From Lachnospiraceae bacterium (GTDB taxonomy: Bacteria; Bacillota; Clostridia; Lachnospirales; Lachnospiraceae): a stretch of DNA of 8,866 nt. The notes under the pieces were generated by a model that searched no databases, had not been told where the DNA came from, and saw only the letters and a list, made by a program, of their open reading frames with translations. The stretch spans positions 1 through 8,866 of the forward strand of contig DOVL01000171.1 in assembly GCA_003520105.1 (NCBI GenBank), in the 5' to 3' direction. Position 1 is the stretch's first letter, and every line of letters begins with the position of its first letter. A program made the translations under genes and the position numbers. Positions 1-5,759 of the stretch are shown piece after piece.

Positions 1-284
1 TGGTAAACAGTCATATGTGCATATAGCGCATAGTTCTGGAATACCATCGCAATATCTCTGTCCTTAGGCTCAACATCGTTAACAAGCTTGTCACCGATCC
101 AAAGCTCACCTGAGCTGATGTCCTCAAGTCCTGCGATCATACGGAGTGTAGTAGACTTACCACATCCTGATGGTCCAACGAAGATGATGAACTCCTTGTC
201 CTGAATTTCAAGATTGAAATCCTTAACAGCGTTGAATCCGTTAGGATAAATCTTGTAAATATTCTTTAATGATAAACTAGCCAT
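1..284 (-). CDS. Carbohydrate ABC transporter ATP-binding protein (MsmX/UgpC/MalK type), N-terminal part
   Basis: The first 94 residues of an ABC ATPase; the gene continues past the left edge. It is expected to bind ATP on the cytoplasmic side of a sugar importer and power uptake. Seen: the Walker A motif GPSGCGKST at residues 37-45 and the Q-loop context VFQNYALY with Q83. The ABC signature, Walker B and the C-terminal regulatory domain lie outside the window. The opening ([16 protein letters not shown]) and the [24 protein letters not shown] stretch are typical of the MsmX/UgpC/MalK family, whose members often serve several sugar importers. The start is supported by AGGAGG seven bases upstream of the ATG. 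It stands alone after a terminator and its own upstream region, fitting a separately transcribed, multi-task ATPase. Which sugar it serves cannot be told. Confidence 0.93.
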   Translation of the reverse strand, partial: MASLSLKNIYKIYPNGFNAVKDFNLEIQDKEFIIFVGPSGCGKSTTLRMIAGLEDISSGELWIGDKLVNDVEPKDRDIAMVFQNYALYAHMTVY

Positions 285-337
285 TTTTAATTCCTCCTAA
301 ATATTCTAGCTATGTTTTTTCTTAACTGACTATCGAA

Positions 338-343
338 ATAATA
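338..343 (-). promoter_or_regulatory. Possible -10 box for the ABC transporter ATPase gene
   Basis: On the minus strand TATTAT would place the transcription start near 330, giving a leader of about 45 nt. The hexamer 17 bp upstream (TGGTTT) matches the -35 consensus poorly, but the direct repeats lie immediately upstream of it, so an activator-dependent promoter is possible. This is inference from spacing only. Confidence 0.3.
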
Positions 344-367
344 CAACTTTTCCCCGATTTAAACCAT

Positions 368-417
368 ATTAGTTTTGCATAAAGATAAAAAAAATCTTTT
401 GTTAGGTTTGCATATAG
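368..417 (-). repeat. 17-bp imperfect direct repeat upstream of the ABC ATPase gene (possible operator)
   Basis: The copies at 401-417 and 368-384 read on the minus strand CTATATGCAAACCTAAC and CTTTATGCAAAACTAAT, identical at 14 of 17 positions. They are 33 bp apart, about three helical turns, so they face the same side of the DNA. They sit just upstream of the candidate promoter. Direct repeats in phase are the usual layout for AraC-family activators and some other regulators. The regulator itself is not in the window. Confidence 0.45.
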
Positions 418-532
418 ACAGATTTTTTATATGAATTATTACCAAATAAATCGTTTTTTAGCCGTTGAAAGGCTTGGTTTTTTGTGAAATCTTAACCAAT
501 TTTCTTAATATCCGGGATCCCTGAATATATAA

Positions 533-569
533 AAAAATCTCAAAAAATACGCGATTTTTTGAGATTTTT
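533..569 (-). terminator. Rho-independent terminator of the LytR_C gene (symmetrical)
   Basis: Perfect 15-bp inverted repeat: arms 533-547 and 555-569 (AAAAATCTCAAAAAA and its complement) around a 7-base loop. It begins 35 bp after the LytR_C stop codon. The A/T-rich outer arms supply a T-tract on either strand, so it could work in both directions; only the minus-strand gene ends here. Confidence 0.8.
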
Positions 570-604
570 CATCATTTTTTATGTATTTTTGTATAATATG
601 CGTA

Positions 605-1186
605 TTACTGACCCGCGTCCGACTCACCGATTATTATAAAAATCTGAACGCCGCCAAGCTCAGCATCCGTTTCATTTTCCGTCAGACTACCTACGGAAAT
701 ATCAGCATCCGGGAAGAATTTCAGGAGATCCGTACCCATTCCTTCCTCAGCTACAAGTATGGATGTATGGTCATAATTATTATAGGAATTGGCAGCCGAA
801 ACATCTGTATATCCGGCATCCTCCAGTCTGGTCGTCCAGCTTCCCGCAAGTCCGTTAACATCTGTTGCATTAAGTATTACTATCTTACAATTCTCGGAAG
901 AGGCAACGTTTGAATCATCTCCGAGGCCATCCTCTGTACTGGCATCATCAACAAACTCTGTTGTACCGCCTTCATTTGTAAGTAATTCATCAGGATCTCC
1001 ATGTTCGGTCAGTACCGACTCATCAACCACAGTTTTACTCTGATTCTTGGCCCTGAGTTTCTTTCCTCTTATAACGCCCCTGATCAGCACAACGCTGAGG
1101 GCAAGTATTACTATAGCAAGTATAACTACAACCGCTCTGAAGAAGAACGAGAAGAATATTCCTGCTGCACTTCTCTTTTTTTGCAT
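605..1186 (-). CDS. Membrane-anchored LytR C-terminal (LytR_C) domain protein
   Basis: 193 residues. Layout: a short basic N-terminus (MQKKR), one hydrophobic segment at about 10-38 followed by basic residues (RGKKLRAK), an acidic Ser/Thr/Asp-rich linker at about 50-98, then a LytR_C-like domain at about 99-189. The domain shows the core KIVILNATDVNGLAG (101-115) and a C-terminal strand ending in VQIFIIIG. This predicts a protein with an inside N-terminus and the domain outside the cell. LytR_C is usually appended to LytR-CpsA-Psr cell-wall ligases, but no catalytic LCP domain is present, so no enzymatic role can be claimed; cell-envelope function is inferred. AGGAGG at 1196-1201, nine bases upstream, fixes the start. 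It lies 87 bp downstream of the SDR gene on the same strand, without a visible terminator between, so co-transcription is possible. Confidence 0.82.
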   Translation of the reverse strand: MQKKRSAAGIFFSFFFRAVVVILAIVILALSVVLIRGVIRGKKLRAKNQSKTVVDESVLTEHGDPDELLTNEGGTTEFVDDASTEDGLGDDSNVASSENCKIVILNATDVNGLAGSWTTRLEDAGYTDVSAANSYNNYDHTSILVAEEGMGTDLLKFFPDADISVGSLTENETDAELGGVQIFIIIGESDAGQ

Positions 1187-1273
1187 GACGTGTTTCCTCC
1201 TATTACTCTATCCACGCATCATTTCGTATATTTATCTGATGATACCGACCGCTTCTTTATGCGTAGTCCGGCA

Positions 1274-2074
1274 TCATATCCATCCGCCGTCACATTTTAT
1301 AACTTCGCCTGTCAGATAATGCGGCATTTCAAGCAGCCCCGTAACGGTTTCTGCCGCCTCTTCGGCTGTCATCATCCTTCCGAAAGGAATCTCTTCCTCG
1401 AGGGCGTTCTTGTCCTCTTCCGACAGAAAGCTGTTCATCCTTGTATCTACCGCACCGAAGGCAATAGCATTTACGCTTATTCCGGAAGGTGCAAGCTCCT
1501 TGGCCAGAGCCCTTGTAAATGCATTTATACCTCCCTTGGTTGTTGAATAAGCAACCTCGCATGAAGCACCGACAAGTCCCCATACAGATGAAATATTGAT
1601 TATCCTGCCGGACTTATGTCTCACCATATAAGGCACAGCTTCATGACATGTATTATATACCGAATTAAGATTAACTTCTACTGTTTTCTGCCACTCTTCG
1701 TGAGTCATATCCATAAGAAGGCCTACATGTGATATCGCCGCACAGTTTATCAAAGCGTCGACAGTGCCGGCCTCCTTAGCCGTTTTAGCAATCAGCGCTT
1801 TTGCCGTCAGTCCGAGACTGATGTCACCGAAAACAGTTATTATCTTAACACCGTTGCCGCTTTGACCCTGTCCCTGCTCCTGTGACGCCTTGGCATCTTG
1901 TCCCTTCGAGGCCTCCGCTGCCGCTTCCTTCATCTCGCGTGCGGTATCCGCCAGTGCAGCCTCATCATGGCCGCCGTTTATAGCGATATATTCATATTTT
2001 CCACTTCGGGCAAGCCTTACAGCCGTACTCCTTCCGATCCCGGAAGATGCACCCGTAATTATTACTGAACTCAT
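1274..2074 (-). CDS. ymfI: SDR-family oxidoreductase, probable elongation factor P 5-aminopentanone reductase (YmfI-like)
   Basis: 266 residues from the chosen ATG. Seen: the NAD(P)-binding motif TGASSGIG at 7-14, NCAA at 110-113, and an apparent complete catalytic set N135, S163, Y176, K180 (YSTTK). The C-terminus is LTGEVIKCDGGWI. The stretch SSVWGLVGASCEVAYSTTKGG, plus SHVGLLMDMT and EEIPFGRM, resembles what I recall of YmfI, which in Bacillus subtilis reduces 5-aminopentanone on EF-P Lys32 to 5-aminopentanol. A generic FabG-like reductase is the alternative. Residues 50-75 form an Ala/Gln/Gly-rich insert between the second and third strands, where most SDRs are shorter. The frame stays open for 48 codons upstream (to 2218), but that stretch lacks family character and the Rossmann motif normally lies close to the N-terminus, so I start at 2074. 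The ribosome binding site there is weak (AGG, nine bases upstream). Confidence 0.8.
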   Translation of the reverse strand: MSSVIITGASSGIGRSTAVRLARSGKYEYIAINGGHDEAALADTAREMKEAAAEASKGQDAKASQEQGQGQSGNGVKIITVFGDISLGLTAKALIAKTAKEAGTVDALINCAAISHVGLLMDMTHEEWQKTVEVNLNSVYNTCHEAVPYMVRHKSGRIINISSVWGLVGASCEVAYSTTKGGINAFTRALAKELAPSGISVNAIAFGAVDTRMNSFLSEEDKNALEEEIPFGRMMTAEEAAETVTGLLEMPHYLTGEVIKCDGGWI

Positions 2075-2394
2075 TATATTATACCTATTTCGTCTGAAAT
2101 GATCACGCATCCGGTCAAAAAAACTGCATGATCCATGAACCATATAGTCATCAGACCCCGAAACGTTCATATTTCCGTCCCGACACTGCGATCCTCCCAC
2201 AGGAAGATGCTTCAACATTGGTATAATACAATATAATATAAAAAAAAGATAGTTTATTAATGAAATATTTATAAAATTGAGCTATACTATTATATGTAAA
2301 TTGTCTGACTTCCATGGGAACGGAGCAATTCAATTGCCTGGCCCCCACAGGAAAGTGGCAATTCTCATCATAATCCTCACGAAAGGATATCGCA
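2075..2394. promoter_or_regulatory. Divergent intergenic region between the YmfI-like gene and the CARF nuclease gene
   Basis: Must contain outward promoters for both genes. The centre is extremely AT-rich: only 6 of the 60 bases at 2221-2280 are G or C. For the plus-strand gene, TATACT (2283-2288) and TATTAT (2288-2293) are possible -10 boxes, but neither has a good -35. For the minus strand several TATATT/TATAAT-like hexamers exist at 2219-2250, again without a convincing -35. A TATAAT directly upstream of the SDR start is too close to serve it. The minus-strand side (2075-2218) is open in the SDR frame and also holds an 11-codon reading frame with a strong ribosome binding site (2151-2186). 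The plus-strand side holds the structured leader described separately. Confidence 0.6.
2325..2388 (+). promoter_or_regulatory. Repeat-rich, foldable 5' leader of the CARF nuclease gene
   Basis: GCAATTC occurs as a direct repeat at 2325-2331 and 2358-2364, 33 bp apart, with an inverted copy (AATTGC) at 2332-2337 that forms a perfect 13-bp palindrome with the first. In RNA, AATTGCC (2332-2338) can pair with GGCAATT (2357-2363). Two smaller alternative stems lie inside or overlap it: CCTG 2337-2340 with CAGG 2348-2351, and CCAC 2345-2348 with GTGG 2355-2358. A separate stem, ATCCT 2373-2377 with AGGAT 2384-2388, includes the ribosome binding site AAGGA (2383-2387). This could be a DNA operator, an RNA control element, or both; no known riboswitch class is recognised. 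Confidence 0.45.
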
Positions 2395-3612
2395 ATGGCA
2401 GGGACATTTGTTGAATTTTTCTCGGAAGAAGCTCTCGAAAATGTAATGGTCATTCTGAAATATAAGCCTGACCGTGTAGTTTACGTCGGCCACAAATCCA
2501 ACATGATCACGAAAAAAATGAATAGTCTGCGAGAATTCGTAAAGCGCGTTTCTCCGGAAACAGAGCTTAAATTCATTGAGGTTTCAAGGGATAACCTTGA
2601 CCAGATCATTGATGTACTGTCCGAGCTTGTCGAGAGATATCGCGATGCGAAATTCGAACTGACCGGCGGCAGCGAGCTCATTCTTATAGCTTTCGGTTTT
2701 GTAAGCTCTCGCATGCCTGTTGATACCCTGCGTATCGACCCGTACACCGGTATGGAGATCGATTTCAGCGGCTCAAGTCCTGTCAGGATCAAGAGTCACA
2801 TCGAAATGTCCGTAGCCGATAATATGGTCCTTCACGGCGGTTCACTCACGAACCAGACCGGAAGCTATTCAACCTGGCGTTTCACCGATGATTTCCGTCA
2901 GGACATCCGTGCTATCTGGAACATCTCCAAGAGCCTCAGAAACAGATGGAATAAATACGTTTCTTCTATAGAAGAGGCGATCAAGAACTGTCCTCCGGAC
3001 GAGCTTGGCTACTTTGTTCTTCCGAAGACCAGCCTCGGCGAGGCAGTTATGCTCTTCCACCGCCTTATGGAGATCGGTGTTATCAGAGATTTTCACATAG
3101 CAAAACGCAGCATATCCTTCAGGTTCAAAAATGAAATGATACGCCACATTGTAACAAAAACCGGAAATATACTTGAACTTCATGTTTATGACGTTGCCAC
3201 AAGAGACAACAGCAGATTTACCGACGCCATAATCGGCGCCATGATAGATTGGAACGGCAGCCAGAAAAATACCGTTCCCGTAAGTAACGAAACCTCGGTG
3301 AGCGTTGACACGATCAACGAGATTGACGTCATCCTTATGCGTGACACCATTCCAACCTTCATCTCCTGCAAGAGCGGTAAAGCCGGCAGCATAGCTCTCC
3401 ACGAGCTTCAGACCGTAACCAGCCGTTTCGGAGGTAAATACGCCAACAAGGTCCTCGTCATGGCTACCCCTTGCGAAAATAACGCCAGCGGAATCAGTTT
3501 CTTCAAGCAGCGCGCCAAGGACATGCACATCTGGGTCATCGACGACGTATATTCGATGAGCGACGAAGCCCTATTGCAGAAGTTGATCAAGATTCAAGGA
3601 ATAAACATGTAA
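2395..3612 (+). CDS. CARF-domain PD-(D/E)XK-type nuclease (DUF1887; Card1/Can2/VC1899-like)
   Basis: 405 residues. The N-terminal third looks like a Rossmann-type CARF sensor: strand and loop VVYVGHKS at 28-35 and the ligand-side motif ELTGGSEL at 88-95. A middle, winged-helix-like part (about 165-250) leads to a restriction-endonuclease-like domain: GNILELHVY (257-265, E261), NEIDVIL (308-314, D311) and FISCKSG (322-328, K326). Characterised relatives (Card1, Can2) bind cyclic tetra-adenylate from type III CRISPR complexes and then cut nucleic acids; VC1899 is a stand-alone structural relative. The residue two before the catalytic lysine, usually Glu, is Ser324. Start chosen by AAGGA at 2383-2387, seven bases upstream; length is near the family norm. 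It is the only plus-strand gene, divergent from ymfI and convergent with dnaB, with no Cas gene or array in view. Family assignment is firm; activator, substrate and activity are inferred. Confidence 0.82.
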   Translation: MAGTFVEFFSEEALENVMVILKYKPDRVVYVGHKSNMITKKMNSLREFVKRVSPETELKFIEVSRDNLDQIIDVLSELVERYRDAKFELTGGSELILIAFGFVSSRMPVDTLRIDPYTGMEIDFSGSSPVRIKSHIEMSVADNMVLHGGSLTNQTGSYSTWRFTDDFRQDIRAIWNISKSLRNRWNKYVSSIEEAIKNCPPDELGYFVLPKTSLGEAVMLFHRLMEIGVIRDFHIAKRSISFRFKNEMIRHIVTKTGNILELHVYDVATRDNSRFTDAIIGAMIDWNGSQKNTVPVSNETSVSVDTINEIDVILMRDTIPTFISCKSGKAGSIALHELQTVTSRFGGKYANKVLVMATPCENNASGISFFKQRAKDMHIWVIDDVYSMSDEALLQKLIKIQGINM

Positions 3613-3691
3613 ATCATATCAGATTATTCTCTGATCATAACATAGTATAACTATAACAATTAATAAGCCACATTATTACTATACATATGGC

Positions 3692-3768
3692 AAACGTCGG
3701 CTGACATATATGTCCCTGAAGGCGTATTTTATCTACAACTGAAGGGATATGTATGTCAGCCGACGTTT
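3692..3768 (+). terminator. Long hairpin between convergent genes (probable terminator or stable RNA 3' end)
   Basis: Arms 3692-3717 and 3743-3768 pair over 26 bp around a 25-base loop. In a plus-strand transcript all 26 positions pair, including two G-U wobbles (3709/3751 and 3712/3748); in a minus-strand transcript the same two sites become A-C mismatches. The GC-rich outer part (ACGTCGGCTGAC) flanked by AAA and TTTATTATT resembles an intrinsic terminator, though the T-tract is broken. It lies 79 bp after the nuclease stop and 31 bp after the dnaB stop, so it can serve both. A weaker 6-bp hairpin (3618-3623 with 3630-3635) directly follows the nuclease stop. The stem is much longer than ordinary terminators, so a small repeat element is an alternative. 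Confidence 0.6.
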
Positions 3769-3799
3769 ATTATTAATAATATGTATAATTTGAAATTTA

Positions 3800-5296
3800 T
3801 CATCTTGCGCAGTTCGCGAATCTGGTGTATTTACCCTGCCAGATAAGCTCAACCTTACCCGTAGAACCGGCTCTCTGCTTAGCTACGATTATCTCCGCTA
3901 TGCCCGGTTTCTCCGTCTCACTGTTGTAGAACTCATCCCTGTAAATAAACATTACAACATCCGCATCCTGCTCGATGGCACCGGACTCACGCAGATCGGC
4001 AAGAACAGGTCTGTGATCCGTTCTTGAGTCAACCGCACGGTTCAACTGAGAAAGTGCGATAATAGGAACATTAAGCTCTCTTGCAAGACCCTTTAGGGAT
4101 CTCGAAACATCTGAAATAAACTGCTGTCTTGACTCAACCGCACGGTTTGGAGTCATCAACTGCAGGTAATCGATTATGATAAGTCCGAGACCATTCTTCT
4201 GCTTGAATTTTCTGCATTTTGAACGCATCTCAGCCACGGTTATGGCAGAATTATCATCTACAAAAAGCGGTGCATCACCCACGACGCCTACGCTCTCTGC
4301 AAATTTAGCCCAGTCTTCATCAGCCAGATCACCTGTCTTCATGGCCTTGGCATCTATCAGAGCATCCTGGGCAACAATTCTGTCTCCAAGCTCCTTCTTA
4401 CCCATTTCAAGCGAAAAGAACAGTACCGGAATATGCTGTTTAACAGCAACATTATGTGCAATATTCAGAACGAGCGCAGTCTTACCCATTGAAGGTCTGG
4501 CTGCCACGATTATCAGCTCGCCGCCATGCAGACCGGTAAGCTTGTCATCCAGATCGATAAAGCCCGTTGAAAGGCCGTTGATCTTGCCCTTATTTCTCGC
4601 AGCCTTGTCTACCCCATCGATAACCTCAAGGATTATACTGCTCATTCCCGCAAAATCATTGTAGCCGTTCCTTGTCTGTGCCAGACGAAATACATCCTGT
4701 TCAGCACGTTCAAGGATATTTTCAACGGTATCCTGCTGCTGATAGCAGTCAACCGAAATATCATCCGAAAGCTTGATAAGTCTTCTCAGAATAGCCTTAT
4801 CTCTGACGATCTCCGCATACTGCTTGGCATTGACCGCCGTAGGAACCGAATTAATGATATCACCGAGGAAGCTGACGTTATTAACCTCTTCAGGGATATT
4901 TTTCTTCTTCAATCCGTCCATAAGAGTTACGATATCAACCATCCTCTTACTCTGGAAGAGCTCGCAGATAGTCTCAAAAATAACCCCGTACGAAGCATTG
5001 TAGAAATCCTCGGGAAGGAGCAGGTCCGCTATATCAGCGATTGCCTCCCTGTCCATCATCATAGATCCTACAACCGCCTTCTCAGCGTTCGTATCATGTG
5101 GAAGAACCCTTCTTACGACCGATGTACCGGTATTGCTCTGTCTGCTTCTGCCGGACTGAGCATTATTCGTACCTGTCGTTCCGGAATATGCTGAATCTGC
5201 CACATCAGAAGAAACGCTGTCGTTAAAAACAGCGTTTACATCCACATATCCTATATTTTCATCTGTTTCGCCCTGAAACATCTCATTATCACTCAT
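3800..5296 (-). CDS. dnaB: Replicative DNA helicase DnaB (called DnaC in Bacillus)
   Basis: 498 residues. Forms the hexameric helicase that unwinds DNA at the replication fork using ATP. Seen: the N-terminal primase-interaction domain from about residue 64 (LPHDTNAEKAVVGSMM), then the RecA-like core with Walker A ARPSMGKT at 266-273, SLEM with the catalytic-type E297, Walker B IIIDYLQLM (D376), SQLNR at 416-420, LRESGAIEQDAD at 435-446, and the KQR motif (473-475) expected to supply the arginine finger. No intein is present. Residues 1-62 are an extra acidic then Ser/Thr/Asn/Gly-rich extension; family members usually begin a few residues before the PHxxEAE-like motif. The start has only a modest ribosome binding site (GGGA). 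It is the last gene of the gdpP-rplI-dnaB block, 13 bp after rplI, and faces the CARF nuclease gene. Confidence 0.97.
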   Translation of the reverse strand: MSDNEMFQGETDENIGYVDVNAVFNDSVSSDVADSAYSGTTGTNNAQSGRSRQSNTGTSVVRRVLPHDTNAEKAVVGSMMMDREAIADIADLLLPEDFYNASYGVIFETICELFQSKRMVDIVTLMDGLKKKNIPEEVNNVSFLGDIINSVPTAVNAKQYAEIVRDKAILRRLIKLSDDISVDCYQQQDTVENILERAEQDVFRLAQTRNGYNDFAGMSSIILEVIDGVDKAARNKGKINGLSTGFIDLDDKLTGLHGGELIIVAARPSMGKTALVLNIAHNVAVKQHIPVLFFSLEMGKKELGDRIVAQDALIDAKAMKTGDLADEDWAKFAESVGVVGDAPLFVDDNSAITVAEMRSKCRKFKQKNGLGLIIIDYLQLMTPNRAVESRQQFISDVSRSLKGLARELNVPIIALSQLNRAVDSRTDHRPVLADLRESGAIEQDADVVMFIYRDEFYNSETEKPGIAEIIVAKQRAGSTGKVELIWQGKYTRFANCAR

Positions 5297-5309
5297 AGTT
5301 TATTCCCAA

Positions 5310-5759
5310 TTATTTAATGCCTTCAACATTAACCTTCAGCTCTGCCGTAACTTCAGGGTGAAGCTTAACGGCTACTGTATATTTTCCTACATTCTTGATA
5401 GGATCCTTAACAACTATTTTCTTCTTATCAATCTTGATCTTGTGCTGCTTCTCGAGTTCCTCAGAGATTTCCTTTGAAGAAACCGAACCGAAGGTCTTGC
5501 CGCCTTCGCCAACCTTAACCTGAGCATTTACGGTAACCGCTGCAAGCTTCTCAGCCATAGCCTTGGCCTCTGCCAGATTCTCCGCAGCAACCTTCTCATC
5601 ATTCTGTTTCTTAAGCTTAAGATCGTTCAGGTTCTTAGGAGTAGCCTCGAGTCCGAGCTTCTTAGGAAGCACGAAATTTCTTGCATAACCGTCATTTATC
5701 TCAACTATCTGTCCTTTTTTACCAAGTGACTTAACGTCCTCGATCAGTATAACCTTCAT
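5310..5759 (-). CDS. rplI: 50S ribosomal protein L9
   Basis: 149 residues, the usual length for bL9. It binds 23S rRNA at the base of the L1 stalk region and helps keep reading frame. Seen: the signature N-terminal domain [21 protein letters not shown] with [14 protein letters not shown] (23-36), a long charged helix at about 40-75, and a C-terminal domain containing [12 protein letters not shown]. The start is firm: AAGGAG at 5768-5773 lies eight bases upstream, inside the last codons of gdpP. The gdpP stop codon (5760-5762) directly abuts this ATG, so translation of the two genes is probably coupled. Confidence 0.98.
   Translation of the reverse strand: MKVILIEDVKSLGKKGQIVEINDGYARNFVLPKKLGLEATPKNLNDLKLKKQNDEKVAAENLAEAKAMAEKLAAVTVNAQVKVGEGGKTFGSVSSKEISEELEKQHKIKIDKKKIVVKDPIKNVGKYTVAVKLHPEVTAELKVNVEGIK

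Larger units (their letters stand above)
285..604. other. AT-rich intergenic region between the ABC ATPase and the LytR_C gene
   Basis: No coding potential is apparent. From the ABC gene outward it holds the ribosome binding site, a possible -10 box, two copies of a 17-bp direct repeat with a small AAAGAT/ATCTTT inverted repeat between them (381-399), an isolated GGGATCCC palindrome at 514-521 (extended to 511-524 with one mismatched pair), and the terminator of the LytR_C gene. This looks like a complete upstream control region for the ABC gene plus the 3' end of the neighbouring transcript. Confidence 0.75.

Noticed and set aside
1001..1546. Plus-strand open frame across the LytR_C and SDR genes
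   Set aside because: Overlaps two supported minus-strand genes and the gap between them, and its product resembles no family.
2075..2218. N-terminal extension of the SDR protein (48 extra residues from an ATG at 2218)
   Set aside because: Sequence unlike SDR proteins, no suitable ribosome binding site at that ATG, and the TGxxxGIG motif is normally near the N-terminus.
2151..2453. Minus-strand 100-codon frame across the nuclease leader and start
   Set aside because: It overlaps the nuclease start antisense, crosses the very AT-rich promoter zone and has no domain. Only its last 11 codons have a plausible ribosome binding site, reported separately.
2869..3528. Minus-strand open frame (219 codons) opposite the CARF nuclease
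   Set aside because: The plus-strand frame carries clear family motifs along its length; the antisense frame shows none.
3692..3768. Transposon-like inverted repeats
   Set aside because: No transposase, no convincing target duplication in AT-rich flanks, and the position between convergent genes fits a terminator better.
2219..3799. CRISPR array or cas genes beside the CARF nuclease
   Set aside because: No regularly spaced repeats with unique spacers; the GCAATT copies are too short and few, and no Cas protein is encoded in the window.
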